Positions 24,082 to 33,552 of a DNA stretch of 64,000 bases are shown here, in pieces (within the stretch, counting starts at the first letter, position 1; each line of letters starts with the position of its first letter). The notes beneath the pieces were generated by a model. It was not told where the DNA came from, did no database searches, and saw only the letters and a program-made list of their open reading frames with translations. This DNA is from Neorhizobium populisoli. GTDB taxonomy: Bacteria > Pseudomonadota > Alphaproteobacteria > Rhizobiales > Rhizobiaceae. The stretch spans positions 1 to 64,000 of the forward strand of contig NZ_JAHYCB010000016.1 of NCBI RefSeq assembly GCF_019430945.1, written 5' to 3'. A program made the position numbers and the translations under genes.

Positions 24082-24236
24082 TGGGGCTCCTCGATGTATG
24101 TGACGAGTCTCTCACGTAGTGTTTTAGAAAGCCTAAATTGCGAAGCAGAAGTGCAGCATCTTGCTGCTCGTCCTTAATTAGTAATTGATAAAATGCGTGC
24201 ATCCTGCCCTCTGAATGCCAATTGCAGGTCAGTGCC

Positions 24237-26399
24237 ATGGAATTACTGTCGAATACGCGCGCTTCTTCAGAAAAGAGGCGCGTTGCCCTCGTAACGCTCT
24301 TTTTTACCTGCGTCATCGGTCTGATCGCCGGCCTCGTTTTCACGGCCGTGATTAATATGAGGGACCAAGCCGATCACATCGATGACGCCCGCGCAAGTCG
24401 TGCTGTCACAGCTGCCATTCGTTCTTTTCAAGCACGGATCAGTTCCACAGTCCGCGACAATGCCGTCTGGGACGACGCTTTCAAAAACATCGGATCTGCC
24501 GACGCAGCCAACTGGGTCTATCAGAACTGGGGCAAAACCAGCGAGGATTATCCTCTCTATGATGTTGTCGTTGTCCTTACCCCTAACCGAACCATCTTAG
24601 GCGCCTTCAAGAAGGGTGCGGAATTCAACGCCGCCTCCGATTTTGGTCAGAGCCTCACGCAATTGGCGGCGCGGGCGTCCACATCGGGCAAGCGCCCAGT
24701 TACCGCTTTCGTGCCGACAGCCGAGGGGATTTATCTGGTCTCGGCAGGCGCCATCCGGCCGTTCAGTGACAACCCTCCGGAGGGAACGTTAAGCACCCTT
24801 TTCTTTGCGAAACGCTTGACGCCTGAGGTTATTGGTCAGCTCGACGACACATTCGACATCGGCGGACTAAGGATCACGGCTTCCCCAGACCGCCATCTGT
24901 TGAGCATGCCGCTCCTCGGTGATAGCGGCCGCGCAGTTGCATATTTAGAGTGGCCGCGTCGGACCCCCGGAAGCCAGACATTTGATGGCGTCTATAGGTC
25001 GCTGCTTTTGGCGGGGGTACTGTTCATTTCTTTTATCTTGGCGATTATTGCGACGGCGGTCGCGATAATACGTAGTTTGCAGCGCGATGCTGTTTCTGCC
25101 ACGTTCAGGGCTACACATGACGGACTCACAGGCCTGCTCAACCGTGCTGGCCTGCTAGATGGAATCGACACGGCAAAAATTTCATCTGGGGAGCAACCTG
25201 CGTTGGCGCTGATCGATTTAGACGGCTTCAAGGAGGTAAACGATGCCTGGGGCCACGCGATCGGCGACGAGCTCATCAAGCTCGTCGCACAGCGGCTCAA
25301 AGAGAACCTTCCGCATGCGAGAATGATTTGCAGGCTTGGGGGCGATGAGTTTGCACTCGTAGATGACGCTAACGATATCGGCGCCAACTCGGCTGCATTA
25401 ATACAAGCGTTGCACGAGCCCTTCCGCATTGGCGGCCGCACGATTGAGGTGGGCGCCAGCATCGGTACAGCGTTGTTTCCTTCGGATAACCCTGATGGTT
25501 TCGAACTCCTGCGTCGTGCCGACATGGCACTTTATGAGGCTAAGGAAAGTGGTCGAGGACGCGTTGTCAACTATCGCACCGCCCTCGATTTCCAGCGCCA
25601 CCAACGGACAGAGATGGAGGCCAAACTCCGGCTAGCGATAGATAGGCGAGAGGTCCGGCCTGCGTTTCAGCCACTTGTCGACGCCAAGACTGGTTCCTTG
25701 CGAGGCGTCGAAGCGCTCGCACGCTGGACGCCCGAGACCGGACCTGTCAGCCCGGACGTATTCATCGCTGTTGCTGAACGGGCCGGTCTCATCGACGAGC
25801 TTGGCCGGCAAATCGTGGAGATGGCCGTTGAAGTGGTGTCACCGTGGAATAACGTTGGATTGTCCATCAATGTCTCGCCGGTTCAATTGCGAAACCCTGA
25901 CTTTGCCGCACTCGTCCAGACTATTCTCGATGCGAAACAATTCGATCCTAATCGATTGACGCTCGAGATTACAGAGGGGGTGCTGATGTCAAACCCAGAG
26001 CAAGCGAAGCGGACGATTGCACGGCTGAAGGCCATTGGGGTTAAGTTCGCGCTCGACGACTTTGGCTGCGGTTATGCCAGTATTGGCGCCCTGCGCGAGT
26101 TCGGGTTTGACCGTATGAAGGTAGACCGTTCGCTTGTTACTGCATTGAAGGATAAGAAGGGGGCCGGCGTCCTCAGTGCGACGCTTTCGTTGGCCAAAGC
26201 GCTCGATATTCCGGTAACTGCGGAGGGCGTTGAAACCCAAGAACAGGCGGATATCCTGACCAGATCCGGATGCGATCAGCTCCAGGGTTATCTGGTTGGA
26301 AGGCCCATGGGGTCCAAGCAGGTTGAGGAGGCTTTTCTCAACTCCATTGCTTCACGCCAGCGCCGCGCGACAGCCAACAAAAGGAAGCAAACCGGCTGA
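24237..26399 (+). CDS. GGDEF-EAL c-di-GMP enzyme with CHASE4-type sensor
   Basis: This 720-residue protein has a membrane helix (about 17-40), a periplasmic CHASE4-like region (DNAVWDDAFKNI...YPLYDVVVVL), a second helix near 255-280, a GGDEF domain with an exact GGDEF loop (RLGGDEFALV), and an EAL domain. The EAL domain keeps the metal and catalytic set: EAL in VEALARW, N in NVSP, E in EITEGV, DDFG, K in KVDRS, EGVE, and QGYLVGRP. Both synthesis and hydrolysis of c-di-GMP are possible, so the net direction is unknown. The start is ATG 24237; a TTG 15 bases upstream is less likely. It is divergent from the cyclase at 22207-24081, and the two probably share control. Confidence 0.92.
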   Translation: MELLSNTRASSEKRRVALVTLFFTCVIGLIAGLVFTAVINMRDQADHIDDARASRAVTAAIRSFQARISSTVRDNAVWDDAFKNIGSADAANWVYQNWGKTSEDYPLYDVVVVLTPNRTILGAFKKGAEFNAASDFGQSLTQLAARASTSGKRPVTAFVPTAEGIYLVSAGAIRPFSDNPPEGTLSTLFFAKRLTPEVIGQLDDTFDIGGLRITASPDRHLLSMPLLGDSGRAVAYLEWPRRTPGSQTFDGVYRSLLLAGVLFISFILAIIATAVAIIRSLQRDAVSATFRATHDGLTGLLNRAGLLDGIDTAKISSGEQPALALIDLDGFKEVNDAWGHAIGDELIKLVAQRLKENLPHARMICRLGGDEFALVDDANDIGANSAALIQALHEPFRIGGRTIEVGASIGTALFPSDNPDGFELLRRADMALYEAKESGRGRVVNYRTALDFQRHQRTEMEAKLRLAIDRREVRPAFQPLVDAKTGSLRGVEALARWTPETGPVSPDVFIAVAERAGLIDELGRQIVEMAVEVVSPWNNVGLSINVSPVQLRNPDFAALVQTILDAKQFDPNRLTLEITEGVLMSNPEQAKRTIARLKAIGVKFALDDFGCGYASIGALREFGFDRMKVDRSLVTALKDKKGAGVLSATLSLAKALDIPVTAEGVETQEQADILTRSGCDQLQGYLVGRPMGSKQVEEAFLNSIASRQRRATANKRKQTG

Positions 26400-26975
26400 T
26401 ATGATGGTGGTCGTGTGGTCGCCAGCGTGTATCGCTTTGCCGGCCATCGTCTGGAAGTTAGCAGCCATGAAATAGGCCGACGAACCGCTTGCTCCGTTCG
26501 CTCGACATCGCAATTCGAGACCGCTAGCGCCAGGCTTATAGCTTTACAGGAGCCCTCGGCTTACAACCGACGGGCAGTAGGTTCGAAACTCGCAGTGCCG
26601 ATCACATAAGTCAGGCTCGCTGCACAAAGTGCGCCCAGATGTGATACCCATGTGTCGCAGTCCCAATGGTCTCAGCAGCACAGGTTTCGGCCGATACGGA
26701 TGGGGTATGCTAACTCTCGACGGCCTTGAGAGGAGCTAGCTGACATCTGAATCTTCTTCTCGGACAACTACAATCCGCATCGCGAACCGGCATTGCGAAC
26801 GCGGTACACGGAATTCTACTCGTCGTATAAGGGTGTCGTACAGTCCGATGCGACCTCAGTAGAGTTAGCCGACCTTCAGCAGCTCTCGCAGGTAACTTTA
26901 TCTCTGGCGCGCTTTGCCGCCCTCGTATTCCAAGCCGCTATCACAGATCGGCTTGGCGAGGTACCTTAGCCGTGG
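26400..26975. other. decayed stretch; possible C-terminal gene remnant at about 26740-26969
   Basis: Most of this region has no good ORF. The last 230 bases hold a plus-strand frame that looks protein-like (YSSYKGVVQSDATSVELADL, then QQLSQVTLSLARFAALVFQA) and stops at 26969, but it has no ATG or ribosome site. It may be the end of a lost gene. Nothing else is seen. Confidence 0.3.
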
Positions 26976-27482
26976 TCATGCATGGGATTCCTGTTCGAAG
27001 AGCGGGCCCGCTGATGGTGCTGGAGGCCGCAAGCGCTTCACAGGTGTGTGTGCCCCGCGCTTGACGCTTGTAGGCTCCGGTGGCGCTGTAAGGATCAGTG
27101 ACGAGGCCTCGGGTATCAATGGCGGCGCTGGATCCGGCGCGGCCGTCGCAGGTTCAATCTTGTCGGTAACCGCATTGGATATCTCTGTCGGCATGGCGTC
27201 CGCGACCGGCTCCGGTTCGGCCTCATCGTCCGACGCAAACTCTACCATACTCGATAGATCGGCCGTTTCGCCATGGGAAGCTAGAAGACGCGCGCCGGTC
27301 AACTCACCGGACTCGTTATCAGCTATTGCCGACAACGCCACAACACCGACAAACCGGGACGCCATCGACGCCGCGATCCTTTCCGCGGACGCGGCGTTCG
27401 AGGCCTGCCGCATCTCCGTCGGGATGATCCCGGCGCGGGTCTTTTTGAAGGGCATGACAATGAATTTTTCGGCGGTAACCAT
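26976..27482 (-). CDS. 168-residue SOS-box-controlled protein, long form of the 12411 family
   Basis: ATG 27482 follows AAGGATT. The first 35 residues (KFIVMPFKKTRAGIIPTEMR, then QASNAASAERIA) and the last 12 (PSAGPLFEQESHA) match the 51-residue protein at 12411-12566. The intervening 115 residues start with a globular-looking part (SRFVGVVALSAIADNESGEL) and continue as a Pro/Glu/Ala-rich, probably disordered linker. A LexA box lies 17 bases upstream, as in the paralogue. A DNA-damage-related role is inferred from the promoter only. Confidence 0.7.
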   Translation of the reverse strand: MVTAEKFIVMPFKKTRAGIIPTEMRQASNAASAERIAASMASRFVGVVALSAIADNESGELTGARLLASHGETADLSSMVEFASDDEAEPEPVADAMPTEISNAVTDKIEPATAAPDPAPPLIPEASSLILTAPPEPTSVKRGAHTPVKRLRPPAPSAGPLFEQESHA

Positions 27483-27499
27483 AGGGAATCCTTCGCGAT

Positions 27500-27514
27500 G
27501 TTCTTATTATGTTC
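27500..27514 (-). promoter_or_regulatory. LexA (SOS) box
   Basis: On the minus strand this reads GAACATAATAAGAAC, a GAAC-N7-GAAC direct repeat. It differs in one spacer base from the box at 12379-12393 and has the same 17-base distance to its start codon. Confidence 0.75.
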
Positions 27515-27622
27515 TCGCGGCCAAGGGAGTCAAGGTGCTTTCTGGGCCTAGACAGCCGAACGCGTCGTTTGCATCTGGAGCGGCATTGTTGCCAATCAGA
27601 AATCACATATGGCGCCTAGACG

Positions 27623-27647
27623 GGAACATAAACACGAGACAACAGTT
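27623..27647 (+). promoter_or_regulatory. possible EcfG (RpoE2) stress promoter
   Basis: GGAAC and GTT are separated by 17 bases, near the alphaproteobacterial general-stress consensus. It is about 40 bases before the start codon at 27687. The -10 part is a partial match, so this is tentative. Confidence 0.35.
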
Positions 27648-27686
27648 CATTCATCTGAGGTTCATGTTCATCAGGAGTACTCCCCA

Positions 27687-27983
27687 ATGTTGCTTAATAC
27701 GTTCAACGCCGGCACTGGCTTTAACTTCGGTCGCAATCCTTCAATTTCTTTTGCTAAGCCCGCGGTTGAAGCGGAACTTAAGTACTTGGCTGACTTCGAT
27801 TCAACTTCGATCACCGTTGAAGAGAGTGGCTCTTACATTGTCCTTGAGGGCTGTGTGCGGTCGTCCAAGGACCTCTACCGTGCACTCAAGGTCGCAGGCG
27901 ATGTCGTCGGCGCTGAGAATGTGATTTGCCAGCTCGCAGTTGTGGTCGATACGGCCACCCAAGTCGACATGATCCTCTACTGA
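27687..27983 (+). CDS. small BON-domain-like protein
   Basis: Read from ATG 27687 (AGGAG nine bases before), the product has 98 residues. The second half (VEAELKYLADFDSTSITVEE, then GSYIVLEGCVRSSKDLYRAL and VVGAENVICQL) follows the BON pattern of one helix-strand-strand-helix-strand unit. BON domains often bind phospholipid or occur in osmotically induced periplasmic proteins, but no signal peptide is evident here. A longer frame from 27609 lacks a ribosome site. Confidence 0.65.
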   Translation: MLLNTFNAGTGFNFGRNPSISFAKPAVEAELKYLADFDSTSITVEESGSYIVLEGCVRSSKDLYRALKVAGDVVGAENVICQLAVVVDTATQVDMILY

Positions 27984-28292
27984 GATTTGCGTCGACCAGC
28001 AAATAAGGATGTCGGCATCCGCGCCGCAACGAGCGCGGGACAGGGCGGGGAAGAAGAATTTTCAGGGCAATCATCTTAGCCACTACGTTGTGCGAAAAAA
28101 ACGCACCGCCTCCCACAAAATAAGACAGCCGACCCACAGATATGGTGGCTAACTCTGCGGCGCTTGCCGCGAACCGACATGCGCGACTGAGACCGCCGTC
28201 CTGGCCATCTTAAACGGCATCGTCGATCCAAGCGTCCGGTGGTGATTGCTCTTCAACGGGCGGATCGGCTTCCGGGTCGCGATAGCCTCAGC
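27984..28292. other. intergenic stretch
   Basis: No gene, repeat or clear terminator is recognised in these 309 bases between the BON-like gene and the converging GntR regulator. Confidence 0.3.
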
Positions 28293-29063
28293 TCAGTCGA
28301 CGAGGCGCCGGCGATTGCGACGAAGCTTGCGACCGGTCTTCTTCTCCAGCGCCTGTTCCAGGATACCGAGACGACGTTCGGTGATCTCGGTAATGCGCTC
28401 GGGATCGGCGGATTCGATCGTCTGCATCATGGTCTCAACCAGATCGAGAGACAGCGTCAGGTCCGCGTAAACGTGTAGCGTGTCATGGCGCATCGGTTCT
28501 ACCCAGCGCAGCAGCAATTCCATCAGATGCAGGACAAGGCCATTGCGTGTCGCCTGGGCAAGCGCCAAATCGAACCGCATAGTGGCGATAATCACCGAGC
28601 TGATAGCCTCCGGCGTGACGGCTTCCGTCTCGGATGAGGGCAGCGCATTGCGACCGAAACGGATCGCCTCGCGCATTCTCTCGAAATCGGCTTCCTCGGC
28701 ATATTGCGAGGCGATCTGCGCCACCCAGGGCAGAATCAGCCGGCGCACCTCGATCGCTTCGTCGAAGCTTGTCGGCTTGATGTCGGGCGTCGTGAAAAAA
28801 TCGAGCGGCACGACCTCGCTGGCCACAAATGTGCCGCCACCGGCGCCGGGCCGAACGGTCAGGAGATCGGCCTCAACCAGCTGCTTGACCGCCTCGCGCA
28901 CCGTCGGGCGGCTGACCTGCATCTGCTCGGCGATACTGCGTTCGGAGGGCAGGCGGGACCCGATGCGGAAAAAGCCCGTCCGGATTGCATCGGCAAGTCT
29001 GCGCGCGACCTCCTCGCTCGGAAGCAGCACCCTGACTGGCTGAAAGTGTCGGTTCACCGGCAA
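28293..29063 (-). CDS. GntR/FadR-family regulator of the Liv-type transporter operon
   Basis: This 256-residue regulator has an N-terminal winged helix (RLPSERSIAEQMQVSRPTVR) and a C-terminal FCD domain. The FCD domain is weak in its metal-binding His set, so the effector may bind differently. The tail is very basic (KKTGRKLRRNRRR). It lies downstream of livF on the same strand, 24 bases away, so it may be part of that operon. Target sites could be the GTTTA-N4-TAAAC motifs found at several nearby promoters, but this is only a guess. Confidence 0.85.
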   Translation of the reverse strand: MPVNRHFQPVRVLLPSEEVARRLADAIRTGFFRIGSRLPSERSIAEQMQVSRPTVREAVKQLVEADLLTVRPGAGGGTFVASEVVPLDFFTTPDIKPTSFDEAIEVRRLILPWVAQIASQYAEEADFERMREAIRFGRNALPSSETEAVTPEAISSVIIATMRFDLALAQATRNGLVLHLMELLLRWVEPMRHDTLHVYADLTLSLDLVETMMQTIESADPERITEITERRLGILEQALEKKTGRKLRRNRRRLVD

Positions 29064-29087
29064 ATCTCTGTTCTGTTAGTTATCTGG

Positions 29088-29801
29088 TCAGGCCCCGAGA
29101 TAAGCTTTTTCAATCGCCGGATCACGCGAAATCTCGTCCGGCGTGCCCTGGGCAACGATCTGGCCGAGTTCCATGACATAGACGTAGTCCGCAATCCGCA
29201 TGGCCTGTTCGGCATTCTGCTCGACCACAAGGAATGTCGTCTTTTCGCGGCGCTTGATTTCAAGGATCGCCGAGAACATCGCCTCGAAGATCAGCGGCGC
29301 GAGGCCGAGCGAAGGTTCGTCCAGCAGAATGAGTTTCGGCCGCGCAACCAGTGCGCGGGAAACTGCCAACATTTGTTGTTCACCGCCGGAAAGCGACCAG
29401 CCGAGCTGGGTTTCGCGTTCCTTCAACCGAGGGAAAAGCTCGTGGACTTCCTGGAGGATGGCGTTGAAACCGCCCGGCCGCTTCTTTGTCTCGGCGGTGC
29501 GGGCGACGAGCAGATTTTCCTGGACGGTCAAGCCGGGAAAGATACGGCGGCCCTGCGGCACATGGCTGATGCCGAGCGAGACAATCTTTTCCGGCTGCAG
29601 GCCCTGGATGGGCTGTCCTTCGAACGTCACCACCCCGGAGGCCGGTTTCAGCAGGCCAGACAGTGTGTTCATCAGCGTCGTCTTGCCGGCGCCGTTGGCA
29701 CCCAGAACGGCGACGATCTGCTCTGGCTTCACCTCCAGCGAGAGATCGCGCAGCACGGGCACGTCGTTATAACCCGCATAGAGCCTGTCAATTTTCAGCA
29801 T
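29088..29801 (-). CDS. branched-chain-type ABC transporter ATP-binding protein (LivF-like)
   Basis: This 237-residue ATPase has Walker A GANGAGKTT, signature LSGGEQQML, Walker B LILLDEPS and the H-loop VVEQN, where Gln-Asn replaces the usual His context as in LivF proteins. The start at ATG 29801 (MLKIDRLYAGY) overlaps the end of the LivG-like gene by 14 bases. It works with the LivG, LivM and LivH-like subunits upstream to import a small organic solute. Confidence 0.92.
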   Translation of the reverse strand: MLKIDRLYAGYNDVPVLRDLSLEVKPEQIVAVLGANGAGKTTLMNTLSGLLKPASGVVTFEGQPIQGLQPEKIVSLGISHVPQGRRIFPGLTVQENLLVARTAETKKRPGGFNAILQEVHELFPRLKERETQLGWSLSGGEQQMLAVSRALVARPKLILLDEPSLGLAPLIFEAMFSAILEIKRREKTTFLVVEQNAEQAMRIADYVYVMELGQIVAQGTPDEISRDPAIEKAYLGA

Positions 29802-30567
29802 GTCGCTTCTTCCGCCCGAGATAAGCTGCAATCACGTCCTCGTTTTCGCGGATGGAGCGCGGATCGCCCTCGGCAATCTTGCGGCCGAAATTGAGCGCCA
29901 CGATGTGGTCTACGAGACCCATGATAAAACGCATGTTGTGTTCGATGACGATCACCGACGTGCCCTGCGCCGAGACGGTGCGAATGAAGGCGGCAAGCTC
30001 GTCCGCCTCGCCTTGGCTTAAGCCGGCGCAAGGCTCGTCCAGCATCAGCACCGAGGGTGACGAGGCGAGCGCGCGAGCGATTTCCAGGAGCCGGCGCTGG
30101 CCATAGGAAAGCATTGACGGCGGCTCGTTTATGAAACGGTCAAGGCCTACCAGCGAAAGCAATGAGCGCGCCTGTTCCTTCGCCTCGCGCTCCTCCTTCC
30201 GGGAGAAAGACGATCCGAATATGCTGCCGACCAGCGTCGAGCTCATGCGGCAGGTGCGACCGACCAGCACGTTGTCGCCAACAGAAAGGCCCTGGAAAAG
30301 TTGCAGGTTCTGGAACGTGCGCGCCATACCCTGGGTGGTGATGAGATAGGGTGCAAGCCCCGTGACATTGCGATCGTGTAGCGTCACTGAGCCATCTTCA
30401 GGCCGGTAGACGCCCGAAAGCACGTTAAGCAGCGTCGACTTGCCGGAGCCGTTCGGCCCGACCAGTCCCAGCACCTTGCCTTTTTCGAGTTCGAAGCTGA
30501 CGCTATCGAGCGCGGTCAGGCCGCCGAAGATTTTTGTAACGCCGGCAACTTTGAGGACCGTGCTCAT
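29788..30567 (-). CDS. branched-chain-type ABC transporter ATP-binding protein (LivG-like)
   Basis: This 259-residue ATPase has Walker A GPNGSGKST, signature LSYGQRRLLE, Walker B VLMLDEP and CAGLSQGE in place of the LivG-typical AGL(N/S)xxE, and ends with the short LivG C-terminal piece. It overlaps the LivM-like gene by 4 bases (ATGA). Confidence 0.92.
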   Translation of the reverse strand: MSTVLKVAGVTKIFGGLTALDSVSFELEKGKVLGLVGPNGSGKSTLLNVLSGVYRPEDGSVTLHDRNVTGLAPYLITTQGMARTFQNLQLFQGLSVGDNVLVGRTCRMSSTLVGSIFGSSFSRKEEREAKEQARSLLSLVGLDRFINEPPSMLSYGQRRLLEIARALASSPSVLMLDEPCAGLSQGEADELAAFIRTVSAQGTSVIVIEHNMRFIMGLVDHIVALNFGRKIAEGDPRSIRENEDVIAAYLGRKKRHAEN

Positions 30568-31532
30568 GTCGAGGTCCTCGCACGCTTGAAGAGACGTTTT
30601 CCGAGACCCGCAAGCCCGTCAGGGAGCAGGAGCACGCACATCCAGATCGCCACGCCGAAGGCAAGGAGGTAATATTCCTTCACGAAACGCAGCGCCTCGG
30701 GCAGCGTGATCAGCAGCGCCGCGCCGATGACCGGACCGATGATCGTGCCGCGCCCGCCGATCAGCACCATGGCAAGCAGGATGATGGTGAGGCCGAGGCT
30801 GAAGAATTCCGGGCTGATGAAACGCACCGTATGGGCGTAAAGGCCGCCGGCGATGCCAGCAAGAACGGCGCTGATCGCAAAAGCCAGCATCTTCATCGCC
30901 GAGATATTGACGCCCGAGACATCGGCGCCGATTTCGGAATCGCGGATCGCGTTGAAGGCGCGGCCGAAACGCGAGCTTCGGAGCCGCCAGACAAAGAGGA
31001 TCGTCAAAACGGCGAAGGCAAGCAGCAGGTAATAGAGCGGCACGGCCTGTCGGAACGAAAATCCGAGGATTTCCGGCCGCGGAATGTTGGAAATGCCGTG
31101 CGAGCCGCTCGTCAGCCATTCCATGCTGCGGATGACGAGGCGGATCACCTCGCCGAGCGCCAGCGTCAGCAGCGTCAGCGAATGGCCCTTGATACGCAGT
31201 GCCGGAATGGAGATGAGAAAGCCGATCAGGCCGGTCAGCACCGCGGCCGCCATGATGCCGACCATGAAGGGCGCACCGGTGGAGGTGACCATGATGGCGC
31301 TCGTATAGGCGCCAATCGCAAAAAGCCCGATATGGCCAAACGACAGGAGCCCGGTAAAGCCAAGCAGCACGTCGTAGCCGGAGGCGAGGATGATAAAGAT
31401 CAAAGCCTGGTGCGCAATGCCGAGGTAATAATTGCTCTTTAGGACAAAGGGCAGGGCGATCGCCAGGGCGAGCAGTACGACGATGCCGATGGCGCGCCAG
31501 ACAATATTGCGGGATGCACTTTGTGTGGTCAT
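30564..31532 (-). CDS. branched-chain-type ABC transporter permease (LivM-like)
   Basis: This 322-residue protein starts at ATG 31532 (MTTQSASRNIVWRAIG), which overlaps the TGA of the LivH-like gene. It has about eight to ten hydrophobic segments and the LivM core GLLSFGHIGLFAIGAYTSA and GRAFNAIRDSEIGADVSGVN. A much longer open frame (to 32285) exists in this phase, but its first 250 residues are Arg/His-rich shadow of the LivH gene. Confidence 0.92.
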   Translation of the reverse strand: MTTQSASRNIVWRAIGIVVLLALAIALPFVLKSNYYLGIAHQALIFIILASGYDVLLGFTGLLSFGHIGLFAIGAYTSAIMVTSTGAPFMVGIMAAAVLTGLIGFLISIPALRIKGHSLTLLTLALGEVIRLVIRSMEWLTSGSHGISNIPRPEILGFSFRQAVPLYYLLLAFAVLTILFVWRLRSSRFGRAFNAIRDSEIGADVSGVNISAMKMLAFAISAVLAGIAGGLYAHTVRFISPEFFSLGLTIILLAMVLIGGRGTIIGPVIGAALLITLPEALRFVKEYYLLAFGVAIWMCVLLLPDGLAGLGKRLFKRARTST

Positions 31533-32407
31533 CACAGCTTCTCCGCAATCCGCTCCGGAAACAGACCGCGCGGCCGGAACAGAAGAACGACAATGATGAT
31601 CAGGAAGGCGATGACGTCCTTGTATTCGGACGAGATATAGGCGGCGCCGAGCGCCTCGACGATGCCGATGATAAGCCCGCCGAATACCGCACCCTTGAGG
31701 CTGCCCCAGCCGCCGACGATGGTGGCAGCAAGCCCCTTCAGCATCAGGCCAAAGCCCATCGTCGTGGTGACGACGAAAAGCGGCGCGACGAGGAAGCCGG
31801 AAAGCCCGGCGAGGCCTGCAGAGAGACAATACGCAAAGGTGCGCATGCGGCGCACCGGAATGCCCATCAACCGTGCGGCATCCGGATCCTGCGCCGTTGC
31901 CTGAAGGCGAAGGCCGATATCGGTTTTGGTCAGGCAAAATTGCAGCACGCTGATCAAGGCGATCGCCAGCACGATGATCAGGACGTTGTGCGGGAAGAAG
32001 GAAATGCCGCCGAACTCGACGGTACCATTGCCGAAGAAGGTTGGCAGGGTCAGCGGGTAGGGACCCCAGACGAGTGTCGCCAGCGCACCCATCGACACCG
32101 AAATGCCGATTGTGGCAGTGACGATGGTGAGGAAGTGCCGCCCTTCCAGCGGCCGGAATACCACCCACTGGAAGACGTAGCCCATGATGACGCACAGGAT
32201 GACCGTGCCGATCAGCGCTGCCCAGAGTGGCAATCCGACGATGCTGTACAGCGTGACGCCGAAGAAGCCGCCATAGGTGACCCATTCGCTGTAGGAGAAA
32301 TTGACGACGCCGGCAGCGGCAATCGTCAAGGTGAAGCCGAGCGCCACGAAGGCATAGATACAGCCCATCGTGACGCCGGCAATCAAGACTTGCAGGAACG
32401 TGTCCAT
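31532..32407 (-). CDS. branched-chain-type ABC transporter permease (LivH-like)
   Basis: This 291-residue membrane protein has the LivH pattern: VLIAGVTMGCIYAFVALGFT at the front, RPLEGR in the middle, QDPDAARLMGIPVRRMRTFA before the later helices, and a final RPRGLFPE. It forms the membrane pore together with the LivM-like subunit. Confidence 0.92.
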   Translation of the reverse strand: MDTFLQVLIAGVTMGCIYAFVALGFTLTIAAAGVVNFSYSEWVTYGGFFGVTLYSIVGLPLWAALIGTVILCVIMGYVFQWVVFRPLEGRHFLTIVTATIGISVSMGALATLVWGPYPLTLPTFFGNGTVEFGGISFFPHNVLIIVLAIALISVLQFCLTKTDIGLRLQATAQDPDAARLMGIPVRRMRTFAYCLSAGLAGLSGFLVAPLFVVTTTMGFGLMLKGLAATIVGGWGSLKGAVFGGLIIGIVEALGAAYISSEYKDVIAFLIIIVVLLFRPRGLFPERIAEKL

Positions 32408-32433
32408 CTGACCTTCTTCAGGCGATCGATTGC

Positions 32434-33552
32434 TTACTTGATGGTCGCGGCGAGCGTGAGCTTGCCGTCGCCGATCTGCACGATCGCGACGCTGCGGCCA
32501 CCATCACCCTTGTCGGCGTAGCTATAGGTATTGCCGATACCGGCATAATCCTTGATCGTCCGCATTTCCTTGACCAGCGCCTCGTGATCGGTGCCGACCT
32601 TGGCGATCGCAGCAGCAACCATCATGACGCCGTCGTAATATTCAGCGGCCGAATAGTCGGAGTCGATGTTGAACTTCTCGCGGTAACGCTTGGCCCAATC
32701 GGCCCGCGCCGGATCGATCGCCGGAACCGAGTCCACGGTGCCATAAATGCCGTTGGCCGAGTCGCCCTGATAGAGCTTGATCGTCGTCGGCAGCACGCCG
32801 GCATTCGAGAAGATGACCTTAGAGGTGAGGCCGAGCTGCTTCAGCTGCTGGACGGCGACCACGAAATGTGGCGGGTCGCCGGAGACGATGACCACGTCTG
32901 CGCCGGCATCCTTGATGCGCAGGATTTGCGGAGTGAAGTCCCGGTCGGCAACTTCGAAGCTTTCGACGGCAACCGGCTTGACCGATTTATCGGTCAGCAC
33001 GGACTGGATCTGGTTCAGCCAGCTATTGCCGAATTCGCTGTTGGCGCGCAGCACGGCGATCTTCTTGCCACCGAGATTGTCGATGGCAAAACGCGCCGCG
33101 GCCTTGGCGACATAAAGGTCGCTGGTGCGGACGCGGAAGAGCGGCTCGACGCCCTTCTTGTCGAGAGCGAGCTGGGCGGAAGCGGCGCCGGTCAGCGTCG
33201 GAATGCCTTCGTCGCCGATCGTACCCATCTGCGACAGCACGAAACCACTGACGGTGGTGTTCATGATCGCCGACGGCTCCTGGTCCAGGATGCGGTTATA
33301 GGCGTTGATCGCGCCGGTCTGCTCGCTGCCGGTGTCCTCGATGATCAGCTGGATCTTGTTGCCCTTGATGCCGCCCTTGGCGTTGATGTCCTCGACGGCC
33401 ATTTTGGTGCCGTTCACGAGCGGCGCCTCACCGCCGGCAAACGGGCCGGTGGTACCGATGACCATGCCAAGTTTGATGTCGTCGGCGAAAGCGACCTGCG
33501 CGAAGCTCATGGCAAGCGCTGCGGCGATGACGGATTTCGAAAGAATGCGCAT
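32434..33552 (-). CDS. branched-chain-type ABC transporter substrate-binding protein
   Basis: This 372-residue periplasmic binding protein (Peripla_BP_6 type) has a signal peptide (MRILSKSVIAAALAMSFAQV, cut after AFA). The mature start DDIKLGMVIGTTGPFAG is typical of the LivK/amide-binding class. The start at 33552 follows CAGGAGGG; the longer frame to 33657 has no ribosome site. The ligand may be an amino acid, amide, urea or aromatic acid and cannot be told apart by sequence. It is first in the transporter operon. Confidence 0.92.
   Translation of the reverse strand: MRILSKSVIAAALAMSFAQVAFADDIKLGMVIGTTGPFAGGEAPLVNGTKMAVEDINAKGGIKGNKIQLIIEDTGSEQTGAINAYNRILDQEPSAIMNTTVSGFVLSQMGTIGDEGIPTLTGAASAQLALDKKGVEPLFRVRTSDLYVAKAAARFAIDNLGGKKIAVLRANSEFGNSWLNQIQSVLTDKSVKPVAVESFEVADRDFTPQILRIKDAGADVVIVSGDPPHFVVAVQQLKQLGLTSKVIFSNAGVLPTTIKLYQGDSANGIYGTVDSVPAIDPARADWAKRYREKFNIDSDYSAAEYYDGVMMVAAAIAKVGTDHEALVKEMRTIKDYAGIGNTYSYADKGDGGRSVAIVQIGDGKLTLAATIK

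Noticed and set aside
31533..32285. Apparent 573-residue fusion upstream of the LivM-like permease
   Set aside because: The added front is Arg/His-rich antisense-phase shadow of the LivH gene; LivM has a proper ATG at 31532 overlapping the LivH stop.
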